Shown: positions 31,623 to 41,369 of the stretch, one piece after another
How positions within the stretch are numbered: position 1 is the first letter of the stretch
Layout of the letters: each line of letters begins with the position of its first letter
Assembly: GCA_900539605.1 (NCBI GenBank)
Contig: UQCS01000012.1
Location: 1 to 45,161, forward strand
From: an uncultured Azospirillum sp.
Lineage (GTDB): Bacteria; Pseudomonadota; Alphaproteobacteria; RF32; CAG-239
Length of the DNA: 45,161 bases
Direction of reading: 5' to 3'
Program-made: the position numbers and the translations under genes
The notes under the pieces: generated by a model
Told to the model about the DNA's origin: nothing
The model's input: only the letters and a program-made list of their open reading frames with translations
Database searches by the model: none

Positions 31623-31674
31623 AAGTGCTTCTTCCTTCAAATTAATTTTGATACGTTTTTGCTGTTATGAACAT

Positions 31675-31702
31675 ACAATATTTTGTTGCGAAACCCAAGC
31701 AA
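31675..31702 (-). promoter_or_regulatory. Candidate promoter of gyrB
   Basis: On the minus strand TTGCTT (31702-31697), a 16-base spacer and TATTGT (31680-31675) lie about 50 bases before the gyrB ATG, in the gap after polA. Confidence 0.5.
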
Positions 31703-31758
31703 AAAGTGAGGAATTTTAACGTTTTTGTGCATATTTTCCGATGTTTTGTACCGGTGTT

Positions 31759-34527
31759 TCAGTGGGCTTCGGCCCAATTGTCGCCAATTCCGACCTCGGC
31801 AATGAAAGCAACGTCATAATTAACAACGTTTTCCATTGTATCCTTCAACAGTTTGGCCGCCTCTTCGGCCTGATTTTCCACCACTTCGAGCACCATTTCG
31901 TCATGAACCTGAAGTAAAATCCGTGCTTCCAGGCCGCTGGATTTCAATCGTACCAATACCTCGTTCATCGCTTTTTTCATAATATCGGCGGCACCGCCCT
32001 GCAAAGGCGCATTGATCGCCGCCCGTTCGGCAAAAGAAGATATGCGCTGATTTTTGTCATTAATGCCCGGCACCGCGCATTTGCGGCCAAACGGCGTCAC
32101 CACATAACCGTATTTGCGCGCAAAGGCAATCGTTTTGTCCATATAAAGCCGAATTTCGGGCATCTTGGTAAAATAGGCATCGATATACTGTTTGGCTTCG
32201 TCGTTGGAAATGCCGATCTGTTTGGCCAGACCATATTGCGAAATGCCGTAAATCACCCCGAAATTGATCGCTTTGGCATGACGGCGAACGTTTGGCGTCA
32301 CTTCCTGGTGCGAAAGCCCGAAAACCTGCATCGCGGTGGCGGTATGAATATCCAGCCCGGCAGCAAAAGCTTCCTTAAGAGCCTTGACATCGGCAATTAC
32401 CGCCATCAGCCGCAACTCTACCTGAGAATAATCGGCCGAAACCAGTTTATAACCGGGCCGGGCAACAAAACAACGGCGGATCTTCAACCCTTCCTCGCTG
32501 CGAATCGGGATATTCTGCAAGTTGGGATTGACCGACGACAGGCGGCCGGTATTAACGGTGGTTTGGCTGTAGGTGGTATGAACGCGCTCATTTTTGTCAA
32601 TCAGCGGCAACAGGGCATCGGTATAAGTCGACTTCAGCTTCGCCGCCGCGCGCCATTCCAAAATTTTGGCCGGCAGCGGATGATTTTCTGCCATCTGTTC
32701 CAACACTCCGGCACCGGTCTGAAAAGCGCCGCTGGCGTTTTTTTTGCCTTTCAGCCCGAACTTATTGTACAAGATCTCACCGATTTGTTTGGGGGAACCG
32801 AGATTAAACTCTTCTCCCGCCAGTTCGAAAATTTCTTTTTCCAGCGCGCGTTGCCGGATCTCCAGTTCGCCGCTCAATCCTTTGAGGCCGCCGACATCTA
32901 TCCGGACCCCGTTTTTCTCCATTTCGAACAGGGTTGCCGCCAACGGCCGGTCATAGTGTTCGTAGACGGTCGCCATATGTTCGGTTATCAGCCGCGGCCG
33001 CAGAACCTTATGAAGGCGAAACACCGTATCGGCCTGTTCGCACAAATAACCCGTCGCAACGTTTAAATCCAGTTGGGCGGCGCTAATTTTCTGTTTACCG
33101 ACCCCAAACACGGTATCGGGATTGATCATTTTATAGTCAAGAAACAAATCTGCCAGCTCTTTCAACCCGTGGCCGTGCGCCGTCGAATCGAGAACATAAG
33201 AGATAATCTCGATATCGTCATAGGGAAAAAAATCGACCGTTTGGTTAAAAAAGTTGCAAATATAATGCAGATCGCGTTTCAAATCATGACCGATTTTTAA
33301 AATCGAGCGATCGGCCAGCAGCGGAAACAGAAAAGCGGAAATTTCACCAACAGACAGGGTGTTGGGATTTTTCTCTTCGACAGCAGAAAAAAGATCGGGC
33401 GTTTCGTCGCCATTGCTGCCGCCGCCGGGGAACGGAATGTAGGCGGCACAGCGCCCCGCCACCGATATAGCAATGCCAACCGGACGGTCAAATACCGGGT
33501 TCGGTCCGGCCGCAAGAACTTTGAAAGCAAAACAACCGTCGACGGTTATCTGTTTTTTCCATTTCCGCAAAGCCGCGGCATCGGTCACGGTTTCATAATC
33601 TTTTTCCGGCTCGGCAACAACAGAAACAGGCACGGCAGCGGTGTCGGGATAACTTTTCTTGCATTGTTCTTCCACCCAGCGCCCGACCCGCGGTTTGAGG
33701 CTGTTAAAACCGTATTTTACCACAAAGGCTTCAATAACCGACAGATCGGGACAACGGCAGGGGTAGTCGCGAGGGCCTTTTTCAACCGGAACATCATCGC
33801 GCAGCCGGACCAACTGCTTGGAAATGCGCGCATTGTCAAGGTTGGCCAGCAACACTTCGCGACGTTTGTTCTGTTTGATTTCGCCGGCATGCTCCAACAC
33901 CTGTTCCAACGAACCGAAAGTATTGACCAACTCGGCCGCCGTTTTGGGACCGATGCCGGGAACCCCCGGCACATTGTCGGTGCTGTCGCCCGAAAGGGCT
34001 TGAACATCCACGACCTTGTCGGGATAAACTCCGAATTTTTCCTTAACGTCTTCGGCAGTAAAAAATTTGTCTTTCATCGGGTCGTAAAATTCAACCCCGG
34101 GACGAATCAGCTGCATCAAGTCTTTATCACCGGAAATAACCACCACTTCCATCCCGTCATCAAGTGCCATTTTGGCATAGGTGGCAATCAGGTCATCGGC
34201 TTCAAAGCCGTCCATCTCTAAAAAATTCAGCCGCAATGCCGACACCGCATCATGGATAATCGGAAACTGGGGGATCAGATCTTCGGGAATTTCGCGGCGG
34301 GTGGCTTTATATTCGGGAAAAATGTCATTGCGGAAGTTGCGGCGTTTGGCGTCAAACAGCACCAGCGTATAATCGCAGCCAATTTTTGTTGTCAGCTTCA
34401 AAAACATGTTGGTAAAGCCGTAAACAGCATTAACCGGCGTGCCGTCGGGCGCATTAAGCGGCGGCAATCCGTAAAACGCGCGGAAAATATACCCCGAACC
34501 GTCAATCAAACATATTTTTGCCGCCAT
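31759..34527 (-). CDS. polA: DNA polymerase I with a probably inactive 3'-5' exonuclease domain
   Basis: PolA fills gaps and removes RNA primers. From the ATG at 34527 (GGAGG upstream) it has 922 residues: 5' nuclease domain (about 1-290, with FEADDLIATYA and SGDSTDNVPGVPGIG), a 3'-5' exonuclease-like domain (about 320-520) and the polymerase domain with motif A ADYSQVELRLMA, motif B RRHAKAINFGVIYG and motif C LQVHDEMVLEV. In the exonuclease domain the usual FAFDTE is FAFKVL and the Y-x3-D motif is YLCEQ, so three of the metal-binding acidic residues are lost while the Asp of LKRD is kept. Proofreading is therefore unlikely. Polymerase and 5' nuclease motifs are intact. Confidence 0.95.
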   Translation of the reverse strand: MAAKICLIDGSGYIFRAFYGLPPLNAPDGTPVNAVYGFTNMFLKLTTKIGCDYTLVLFDAKRRNFRNDIFPEYKATRREIPEDLIPQFPIIHDAVSALRLNFLEMDGFEADDLIATYAKMALDDGMEVVVISGDKDLMQLIRPGVEFYDPMKDKFFTAEDVKEKFGVYPDKVVDVQALSGDSTDNVPGVPGIGPKTAAELVNTFGSLEQVLEHAGEIKQNKRREVLLANLDNARISKQLVRLRDDVPVEKGPRDYPCRCPDLSVIEAFVVKYGFNSLKPRVGRWVEEQCKKSYPDTAAVPVSVVAEPEKDYETVTDAAALRKWKKQITVDGCFAFKVLAAGPNPVFDRPVGIAISVAGRCAAYIPFPGGGSNGDETPDLFSAVEEKNPNTLSVGEISAFLFPLLADRSILKIGHDLKRDLHYICNFFNQTVDFFPYDDIEIISYVLDSTAHGHGLKELADLFLDYKMINPDTVFGVGKQKISAAQLDLNVATGYLCEQADTVFRLHKVLRPRLITEHMATVYEHYDRPLAATLFEMEKNGVRIDVGGLKGLSGELEIRQRALEKEIFELAGEEFNLGSPKQIGEILYNKFGLKGKKNASGAFQTGAGVLEQMAENHPLPAKILEWRAAAKLKSTYTDALLPLIDKNERVHTTYSQTTVNTGRLSSVNPNLQNIPIRSEEGLKIRRCFVARPGYKLVSADYSQVELRLMAVIADVKALKEAFAAGLDIHTATAMQVFGLSHQEVTPNVRRHAKAINFGVIYGISQYGLAKQIGISNDEAKQYIDAYFTKMPEIRLYMDKTIAFARKYGYVVTPFGRKCAVPGINDKNQRISSFAERAAINAPLQGGAADIMKKAMNEVLVRLKSSGLEARILLQVHDEMVLEVVENQAEEAAKLLKDTMENVVNYDVAFIAEVGIGDNWAEAH

Positions 34528-34567
34528 CTGACCAGCCTCCCGTCCATCACAATTTATTTCTTGGAAC

Positions 34568-34596
34568 AATATAACCCATTAAAGACAACAAGCCAA
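34568..34596 (-). promoter_or_regulatory. Candidate promoter of polA
   Basis: On the minus strand TTGGCT (34596-34591), a 17-base spacer and TATATT (34573-34568) lie 40 bases before the polA ATG. Confidence 0.55.
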
Positions 34597-34642
34597 CCGT
34601 GAAATAAATTTTATGCTTAACTTATTAGTGACATTTTCAATT

Positions 34643-34648
34643 TATAAT
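34643..34648 (+). promoter_or_regulatory. Candidate -10 element for the PBP1A gene
   Basis: A perfect TATAAT lies 33 bases before the ATG at 34681. No good -35 is seen at the expected distance, so the promoter is weak or activator-dependent. Confidence 0.35.
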
Positions 34649-34680
34649 TGACGGCAGCGAATCGAACTCAGGAAACAAAA

Positions 34681-36570
34681 ATGGCGGAAATTAAAACTAA
34701 AAGCAAGAAAAACGGCACTAACAAAAAAAGCAGCGCTAAAAAAAACAAAAAAAGTGGCGGCGGCACTTCGAAGAAAAATGTCAAAGTCAAAAGGAAAACT
34801 TCCCGTCGGCGCCAAAAAAATTTCAGCTGGTGGAAACTGCTGCTGCTGACCGGGTTGGTCACGGCGGCGGCGTTGGCCTTGTATGTTGCTTATTGCTTTG
34901 TAACTCTTCCCGACATCGAACAGGCCGTTTCCCGCACCCGGCAACCATCGACGACCGTTATTGCCGAAAACGGACAGGAAATCCGAAGTTTCGGTAATGT
35001 TTATTCCGAAGTGGTCTATCCCTCGGAACTGCCCTCTTATGTCAAAAACGCCATTATTGCCACCGAAGACCGTCGCTTTTATTCCCATTTCGGTTTTGAC
35101 CCGATTGCCTTCACCCGCGCGATGGTTGCCAACCTTATCAAGGGGCGCTATGCCCAGGGCGGCAGCACCATCACCCAGCAGGTGGCGAAAAACCTGTTTC
35201 TGACGCCGCAAAAAAATATCCGCCGCAAGGTTCAGGAACTGCTGATGGCTTTTTGGCTGGAAAGCAAATTTTCCAAAGATCAGATTCTGACTCTTTATCT
35301 CAACCGCGTTTATATGGGAAGCGGCACTTACGGCATTGAAGCGGCCTCACAAAAATATTTTCAAAAAAGCTCACGCGATCTCAACATGCTTGAAGGCGCC
35401 ATTTTGGCCGGCTTGCTGAAAGCGCCAGCACGTTACAATCCCGCGGCCGATCTCGAGCGCTCGGTTGCCCGCGCGGCTGTGGTTTTGCAAAATATGGTCG
35501 ATACCGCCATCATCGCTCCCGAACAAAAAACCGCTGCTCTCAGAATGCCGATCGGCGCCCAGATACATGACAAGCTGGAAGGCGGCAAGTATTTTGCCGA
35601 CTGGGTATATGCGGAGGTCAACGCTTATATCGGCGAGCGCGAAAATGACATTAACGTTTATACAACTCTCGACAAAGAAATTCAGAAAGCTGCCGAATCT
35701 GCTCTGCGCGAAACTGTTTTTGCTAACGCGGAAACGAAGAACGTTACCAACGGCGCGGTCGTGGTTTTGGATAAAAACGGCGCCGTCAAAGCAATGGCCG
35801 GCGGCGTCAATTATGAAAAAAGCCAGTTTAACCGCGCCACCCAGGCTTTGCGCCAGCCGGGATCTTCTTTCAAAACCTTTGTCTATCTGACAGCCCTCGA
35901 AAACGGTTGGAAACGCGATGACACTTTGGAAGACTTTCCGATTACGATCGGTAACTGGAAACCGGAAAATTATGATAAAAAGTATTACGGCACCGTCACA
36001 TTCGAAAATGCTTTTATACGTTCGCTTAACCTCGCTACCGTTTATCTGGCACAGCAGATATCACGCAAAGAAATCATCCGCACCGCTCACAAAACCGGTA
36101 TATCGACCCCGATTGACAATACACCGGCAATGGCTCTCGGCAGCTCGGGCGTCAAAGTCATCGATATGGCGGTGGCCTATTCGGCAATTGCCAACGGCGG
36201 TTATGCGACCTGGCCCTATTCCATTACCGAAATTTACACCAAAGACGGATATCCGGTCTATACCCGCATCAGTGAAGAGGAACCGCAACGTATTCTCGAT
36301 CCCGACGCGGTTAAAAACATCACCCGGATGATGGAAAAAGTAATCAGCCGCGGCACCGGCAAACGGGCGCAACTGCCGTTTTTTGCCGCCGGAAAAACCG
36401 GCACCTCCCAGGATTACCGCGATGCGTGGTTTGTCGGCTTTACCGAACATTACGTTGCTGCAGTCTGGGTCGGCAATGACGACAATACGCCGATGAACGG
36501 CGTCGGCGGTGGAACGCTCCCCGCCGAAATATGGAAAAAAGTCATGCTTGCGGCGGAAAACGGTGGATAA
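34681..36570 (+). CDS. Penicillin-binding protein 1A-family bifunctional transglycosylase/transpeptidase
   Basis: This enzyme polymerises glycan strands and cross-links them. The start at 34681 follows AGGAA (34670-34674). The 629 residues carry a Lys-rich cytoplasmic tail (1-45), a membrane anchor (about 50-75), a GT51 domain with ATEDRRFYSHFG (catalytic Glu) and GGSTITQQVAKNL, and a transpeptidase domain with SSFK (in RQPGSSFKTF), SLN and KTGTSQD. The domain order is the normal class A PBP one, but it is on the short side and lacks the long insertions of E. coli PBP1a. The very basic N-terminus is notable. Confidence 0.93.
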   Translation: MAEIKTKSKKNGTNKKSSAKKNKKSGGGTSKKNVKVKRKTSRRRQKNFSWWKLLLLTGLVTAAALALYVAYCFVTLPDIEQAVSRTRQPSTTVIAENGQEIRSFGNVYSEVVYPSELPSYVKNAIIATEDRRFYSHFGFDPIAFTRAMVANLIKGRYAQGGSTITQQVAKNLFLTPQKNIRRKVQELLMAFWLESKFSKDQILTLYLNRVYMGSGTYGIEAASQKYFQKSSRDLNMLEGAILAGLLKAPARYNPAADLERSVARAAVVLQNMVDTAIIAPEQKTAALRMPIGAQIHDKLEGGKYFADWVYAEVNAYIGERENDINVYTTLDKEIQKAAESALRETVFANAETKNVTNGAVVVLDKNGAVKAMAGGVNYEKSQFNRATQALRQPGSSFKTFVYLTALENGWKRDDTLEDFPITIGNWKPENYDKKYYGTVTFENAFIRSLNLATVYLAQQISRKEIIRTAHKTGISTPIDNTPAMALGSSGVKVIDMAVAYSAIANGGYATWPYSITEIYTKDGYPVYTRISEEEPQRILDPDAVKNITRMMEKVISRGTGKRAQLPFFAAGKTGTSQDYRDAWFVGFTEHYVAAVWVGNDDNTPMNGVGGGTLPAEIWKKVMLAAENGG

Positions 36571-36621
36571 TTTTTCTAAAAAAGAGATCAATTTAGGGCT
36601 TTTATTCTAAAAGTTATTATA

Positions 36622-36627
36622 TATAAT
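36622..36627 (+). promoter_or_regulatory. Candidate -10 element for the gpmI operon
   Basis: TATAAT lies 43 bases before the gpmI ATG. The upstream T-rich segment has no clear -35. AAGGAAA (36658-36664) is the ribosome-binding site. Confidence 0.4.
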
Positions 36628-36669
36628 CAAGTGCAACAAGAATCGTAACCGAAAATTAAGGAAAACATC

Positions 36670-38205
36670 ATGAGACAAAAACCTGTAATGTTGTTAATTC
36701 TCGACGGCTGGGGCTATCGCAAAGAGATTACCGCCGACAACGCCATCGAACAAGGACACACACCCAACTGGCACCGCTGCCTGCAGGAATATCCCCACTG
36801 CCTGATTCAGACTTCGGGCCTTGCGGTCGGTCTTCCGGACGGCCAGATGGGCAATTCGGAAGTCGGCCACACCAATCTTGGCGCCGGACGGGTCGTTATG
36901 CAGGATCTGCCCAAGATTGACCTTGCGGTTAAAAACGGAAGCCTGGCCGAAAATCCGGTCTTGCTCAAACTGATCGACACACTGAAGAACAACAGCAAAA
37001 CCTGCCACCTGATGGGCCTGATGTCCCCGGGCGGCGTGCATTCTTCCCAGAAGCATATTGTTGCTTTGGCGGATATTCTCAATCGTCACGGTATTAAAAC
37101 CGATGTTCACGCCTTTTTGGACGGCCGCGACACGCCGCCGGAATCGGCTGCCGGATTTGTGGAAGAGTTTGAAAAAGAAACCGCAGCCATGGAAAAAGTT
37201 AAAATTGCGACGGTGGCCGGCCGTTTTTATGCGATGGACCGCGACAAACGCTGGGACCGGGTCGAAAAGGCCTATGACAACATGGTCCTGGCCGACGGCA
37301 AACGTTATGACAACGCCGTCGATGCCATTAAAGCTTCGTACGCTGACAAAGTCAGCGACGAATTCGTGGTTCCCTGCGTGATCGGTGATTATCACGGTTT
37401 TGAGGACGGCGACGCTGTTTTGATGGCCAACTTCCGCGCCGACCGTGCCCGTGAAATTTTGTATGCGCTGGCTGACAAAAACTTTGACGGGTTTACGCGC
37501 AAAAAAGTGATCGACTTATCAATGGCGGTCGGCATGACCGAATATTCGGTGGACCACAACCGCTTTATGCAAACTATGTTCCCGCCCGAAGCGCTGACCC
37601 ACATTTTCGGCGAAGTGATTGCCGAACACGGCCTGAGTCAGCTTCGAATCGCCGAAACCGAAAAATATGCTCACGTTACTTTCTTCTTTAACGGCGGCGA
37701 AGAAAAAGAATTTGCCGGAGAATCGCGCATTTTGGTGCCGAGCCCGAAAGTTGCCACTTATGATCTCAAACCCGAAATGTCGGTTTATGAAGTGACCGAA
37801 CATTTGGTCGACGCAATTGAGAACCAGAAATTTGACGTCATCATTTGCAATTTTGCCAACGGCGATATGGTCGGCCATACCGGGATCATGGAAGCAGCTT
37901 TGAAAGCGGTTGCCGCGGTAGACGACTGCCTCGGCAAAGTGGTCAAAGCAATCAAAGATGTTGACGGTGTCCTTTTGGTCACCGCCGATCACGGCAATGC
38001 AGAAAAGATGGTTGACGAAAAAACCGGACAGCCTTACACCGCCCACACCATCGGCGACGTTCAGGCCGTTTTGGTCAACGGCCCCAAAGACGTTACCGCG
38101 TTGGACAACGGCAAACTAGCCGATATCTCGCCGACTCTTCTCGATCTGCTGAAAATCGAAAAACCGGCCGAAATGACCGGAAAATCGTTGCTGGTCCGTC
38201 AATAA
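36670..38205 (+). CDS. gpmI: 2,3-bisphosphoglycerate-independent phosphoglycerate mutase
   Basis: GpmI interconverts 3- and 2-phosphoglycerate in glycolysis with two Mn ions. The 511-residue length is typical. The first metal site LILDGWGYR and the catalytic Ser in GNSEVGHTNLGAG are present, as are the later metal motifs FLDGRDTPP, NFANGDMVGHTG and TADHGNAEKM. It leads a plus-strand run gpmI-envC-ctpA, the standard alphaproteobacterial order. The EnvC gene follows after 23 bases. Confidence 0.97.
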   Translation: MRQKPVMLLILDGWGYRKEITADNAIEQGHTPNWHRCLQEYPHCLIQTSGLAVGLPDGQMGNSEVGHTNLGAGRVVMQDLPKIDLAVKNGSLAENPVLLKLIDTLKNNSKTCHLMGLMSPGGVHSSQKHIVALADILNRHGIKTDVHAFLDGRDTPPESAAGFVEEFEKETAAMEKVKIATVAGRFYAMDRDKRWDRVEKAYDNMVLADGKRYDNAVDAIKASYADKVSDEFVVPCVIGDYHGFEDGDAVLMANFRADRAREILYALADKNFDGFTRKKVIDLSMAVGMTEYSVDHNRFMQTMFPPEALTHIFGEVIAEHGLSQLRIAETEKYAHVTFFFNGGEEKEFAGESRILVPSPKVATYDLKPEMSVYEVTEHLVDAIENQKFDVIICNFANGDMVGHTGIMEAALKAVAAVDDCLGKVVKAIKDVDGVLLVTADHGNAEKMVDEKTGQPYTAHTIGDVQAVLVNGPKDVTALDNGKLADISPTLLDLLKIEKPAEMTGKSLLVRQ

Positions 38206-38228
38206 GACTCTGAGGGGGACGAACGCCG

Positions 38229-39512
38229 TTGAAACTGCAAACCGCCATTTTTACCGTCGTGAGCTTTCTGCTGATCACTTCATCGGCAGCGGCGACGGTC
38301 GTCTCCAAAAAAGATCTGGAAGCGATCCAGATACAGGTCGAACAAAAAAGCGTCGAGCATAAGCGCCTACAGGCCCAAGCAGCCCAAATCAGTGTCGAAA
38401 TGGCGGAAGTCAGCCGTCAAATGGTCAAAAAAGCCAAGCAAATTCAAAATACCGAAGACAAAATTTCGCGTACAGAAAAAGAACTGGCCGCTTTGCAAAA
38501 AGAACTCAAAGCTGCCGAAGAGAATTTTATGGCCGAAGACGAAAACCTGATCAAAACCTTATACGCCTTGCAGAACCTGGCCCTTAAGCCGACCGAATCT
38601 CTGTTTGTTCAGCCGCTGACTCCGGTCGAGATTATTCGCAGTGCGATGCTGTTGCGCGAAACTGTGCCTTTTCTGGCCGAAGAGGCTGCTCAAATTCGCG
38701 ACAAACTCAATAATATCGCTGCCAAAAAAAGCAAAATCGAACAACAGGTTAAAAACATTTCCCGTAGCAAACTGGCGTTGGAAAAAGAACATCGCCAAAT
38801 GAAAGAGCTGATACAAAAGAAGTCAAAAATCCGCAGCCGGATCGAGACCCAGAGCGCCGCCGCCAAACAAAAAATTCAACAGCTGGCCGCACAGGCCAAA
38901 GACATCAAAGAACTGCTGCTGAAGTTGGAAAAAGAACGTAAAGCCCGCGAAAAAATTGAACGTGAACGAATAGAAAAGGCACGCCGCGAACGCGAACAAC
39001 TGGAACGTTACCGCGCCGAACAGGAAGCGTTGGCGGTTAATCAGCGCCGAGAGAAAGAACGGCTTGAACAGGCGCGTAGCGATGACTTGATAAAAGAGCA
39101 AACAGCGTTTATAAAGGATATCGGCAAAAACTTTGAAAAAGCCAAAGGCAAACTTTCGATGCCGGCACGCGGGCCGGTGGTGGTTGCCTACGGTCAGGAA
39201 ACCGCCAAAGGCGTCAGCTCAAAGGGAATCACAATCAAAACCCGTAGCGAGGCTCAGGTGATTTCGCCGTTTGACGGCTCGGTCATCTTTGCCGGACCGT
39301 TCCGCGGCTACGGAAAAATTATTATCGTTGAACACGGAGAGCATTATATGTCATTGCTGGCCGGGCTGGAAAACATTGACTGCGAAGTGGGACAAATGCT
39401 GCTGGCCGGGGAACCGATCGGACAAATGCCCAAAAACGACGATGCCAAACTTTACGTCGAGTTGCGTAAAGACAGCCGGCCGATTGATCCCGAAGCATGG
39501 ATCGCCAAATAA
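38229..39512 (+). CDS. EnvC-like murein hydrolase activator (degenerate LytM domain)
   Basis: EnvC-type proteins switch on amidases that split the septum. The start is a TTG at 38229, with GAGGGGG (38212-38218) 10 bases upstream, giving 427 residues. A signal peptide (IFTVVSFLLITSSAAA) is followed by long coiled-coil segments (about 25-150 and 165-295, heavily Lys/Glu/Gln) and a C-terminal LytM/M23 domain (about 310-427). The zinc ligands of active LytM enzymes are missing: the H-x-G-x-D site reads KGITIKT and the H-x-H site reads SLLAGL. This loss is normal for activators. It precedes ctpA by 24 bases. Confidence 0.9.
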   Translation: MKLQTAIFTVVSFLLITSSAAATVVSKKDLEAIQIQVEQKSVEHKRLQAQAAQISVEMAEVSRQMVKKAKQIQNTEDKISRTEKELAALQKELKAAEENFMAEDENLIKTLYALQNLALKPTESLFVQPLTPVEIIRSAMLLRETVPFLAEEAAQIRDKLNNIAAKKSKIEQQVKNISRSKLALEKEHRQMKELIQKKSKIRSRIETQSAAAKQKIQQLAAQAKDIKELLLKLEKERKAREKIERERIEKARREREQLERYRAEQEALAVNQRREKERLEQARSDDLIKEQTAFIKDIGKNFEKAKGKLSMPARGPVVVAYGQETAKGVSSKGITIKTRSEAQVISPFDGSVIFAGPFRGYGKIIIVEHGEHYMSLLAGLENIDCEVGQMLLAGEPIGQMPKNDDAKLYVELRKDSRPIDPEAWIAK

Positions 39513-39536
39513 GAACAATAAAACAGGATAAACACA

Positions 39537-40847
39537 ATGTGGAAAAAATTACTGATAATCGCTTTAATCGCCAACATTTCAATGACTGCGGCCAGTTGCG
39601 TCACCGCCGCCGACAATAAAGCGCAAAAGGAAAAGGAAGAACCGGCCGACACCTACAAAATGCTGAATATGCTCGGCGAAATTATGGAACGGACCAAAGT
39701 TTCTTACGTTGAAGAAGTCAGTGACAAAAAACTGATCGAATCGGCTATCAACGGCATGCTTTCCTCACTGGATCCGCATTCCAGTTTCTTGGATGCCAAA
39801 AGCTTTCAGTATCTGGACGAACAAACAAAGGGCAAATTTGGCGGTCTCGGCCTTGAGGTCACGATGGAAAACGGCGTCGTCAAAGTGGTCTCGCCGATCG
39901 ACGACACACCGGCGTTCAAAGCAGGTCTGAAACCCGGCGACTACATTATCAGCCTTGACGGCACCACTGTGGTCGGCATGTCGCTCAATGAAGCTGTTGA
40001 CAAGATGCGCGGAGAAGCAGGTACCAAAATAAAACTGACAATCCGGCGCGGTGTTGAAAAACCGTTTGATGTTACCTTAAAACGCGAGGAAATCAAAATC
40101 CGTTCGGTTAAAAGTGACATTAAAAGCAAAGATGTTGCCTATATCCGCATTTCTTCTTTCAGCGAAGGAATTGACAAAAATATCAAAGAAGCCATGGAGA
40201 AAATGCGCAAAGAAAACAAAGTGCCGATCAAAGGCGTTGTAATTGATGTCCGCAACAATCCCGGCGGCCTGCTGGATCAGGCGGTGGCGGTTTCCGACCT
40301 GTTTCTGAACAAGGGCGAAATCGTTTCCACCCGTTCGCGCAACGAAGAAGACACCGTCAAATACAATGCTACCAAAGGCGATATTGCCGAAGGTTTGCCG
40401 ATTGTGGTGCTGATCAACGACGGATCGGCTTCGGCTTCGGAGATTCTTGCCGGCGCTTTGCAGGATCATAAGAGAGCCGTTGTTCTGGGCGAAAAATCAT
40501 TTGGCAAAGGATCGGTGCAAAGTGTCATCCCGTTCCCCGAGTACGGCGCCATCCGCCTGACCACCGCCCGCTATTACACGCCTTCGGGACGTTCGATTCA
40601 GGCCAAGGGCATTGAACCGGACATAGAGGTCAAACCGGCCAAAATCGAATTGCTGAACGTTGACGGTATGACCATCAGCGAAGCTGAGCTCAAAAACGCG
40701 CTCAAAAACGACAATATCGAAACCGTCGGCGACAAAAACAAGAAAAACGCCGACAATGACAATGACGAAGATTTGCAAAAAGATTATCAGCTGCTGCGGG
40801 CCGTTGACACCATCAAAGCGCTGAGCATCTACAGTAACCCGCAATAA
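39537..40847 (+). CDS. ctpA: Carboxyl-terminal processing protease (S41 family)
   Basis: CtpA-type periplasmic proteases trim or degrade envelope proteins such as cell-wall hydrolases. AGGATAA precedes the ATG. The 436 residues have a signal peptide (ending near MTAASC, a poor lipobox), a PDZ domain (about 95-185, starting GGLGLEVTMENG) and the S41 catalytic domain with Ser in NDGSASASEILAGAL and Lys in GEKSFGKGSVQ. An Asn/Asp/Lys-rich segment near the C-terminus is probably flexible. A terminator follows. Confidence 0.95.
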   Translation: MWKKLLIIALIANISMTAASCVTAADNKAQKEKEEPADTYKMLNMLGEIMERTKVSYVEEVSDKKLIESAINGMLSSLDPHSSFLDAKSFQYLDEQTKGKFGGLGLEVTMENGVVKVVSPIDDTPAFKAGLKPGDYIISLDGTTVVGMSLNEAVDKMRGEAGTKIKLTIRRGVEKPFDVTLKREEIKIRSVKSDIKSKDVAYIRISSFSEGIDKNIKEAMEKMRKENKVPIKGVVIDVRNNPGGLLDQAVAVSDLFLNKGEIVSTRSRNEEDTVKYNATKGDIAEGLPIVVLINDGSASASEILAGALQDHKRAVVLGEKSFGKGSVQSVIPFPEYGAIRLTTARYYTPSGRSIQAKGIEPDIEVKPAKIELLNVDGMTISEAELKNALKNDNIETVGDKNKKNADNDNDEDLQKDYQLLRAVDTIKALSIYSNPQ

Positions 40848-40857
40848 AAACCTCCGG

Positions 40858-40894
40858 GGCCGGAGCCGCAGGGCGCCGAACCGGCCTTATTTTT
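40858..40894 (+). terminator. Terminator after ctpA
   Basis: GGCCGG (40858-40863) and CCGGCC (40881-40886) enclose a GC-rich loop and are followed by TTATTTTT. An overlapping hairpin CTCCG/CGGAG lies just before it. Confidence 0.7.
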
Positions 40895-40910
40895 GGAAAA
40901 GGAAAGGCAA

Positions 40911-41366
40911 ATGGACGGCAATTATCGTAAATGTGTCGGAATCGTTGTTTATAAAAACGATAAAGTTTTGTTGTGCGAGAGAAAAGACACGCCCGGCGGC
41001 TGGCAGTTTCCTCAGGGCGGAATCGAAACCGGGGAATCTTTGATTGAGGCCGCCCGGCGCGAACTGAGCGAAGAAACTTCGATCATATCGGTTGAACCTG
41101 TCGCCGTTATTGAAAAACCGCTGCGGTACATTTTTCCGTCGCAAATCAAAAAAGGCCGCAAATGGAAATATGACGGTCAGGAAATGCAATGGATTTTGTT
41201 TCGTTTTTGCGGCCGCGATGAAGAAATCAACTTACAAACGGCCGAACCGGAATTTTGCCGCTGGTCATGGGAAGCTATTGACGAAGCCCCCAAAAAAATT
41301 GTAGAATTCAAAAAGCAAGTTTATATTGAGGTAGTTAAAAAGTTTAAGCCTGAAATAGAGGGTTAA
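40911..41366 (+). CDS. rppH: RNA pyrophosphohydrolase, RppH-like Nudix enzyme
   Basis: RppH removes pyrophosphate from mRNA 5' ends and so starts decay; alphaproteobacterial versions also cleave dinucleoside polyphosphates. The ATG at 40911 has AGGAAAGG upstream; the in-frame TTG at 40893 is too early. The 151 residues hold the Nudix box from GGIETGESL to RELSEETSI, in which the usual Gly after EEx is Ser. The blocks GGWQFPQGG and KKGRKWKYDGQEMQW are typical of the RppH group. Its position behind ctpA fits the known gene order. Confidence 0.88.
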   Translation: MDGNYRKCVGIVVYKNDKVLLCERKDTPGGWQFPQGGIETGESLIEAARRELSEETSIISVEPVAVIEKPLRYIFPSQIKKGRKWKYDGQEMQWILFRFCGRDEEINLQTAEPEFCRWSWEAIDEAPKKIVEFKKQVYIEVVKKFKPEIEG

Positions 41367-41369
41367 ATA

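Noticed and set aside
29172..34527. Long plus-strand reading frames opposite gyrB and polA (for example near 29058-30047, 30063-31073 and 32236-33066)
   Set aside because: They are shadows of strongly conserved minus-strand genes and show no protein family features or ribosome-binding sites.
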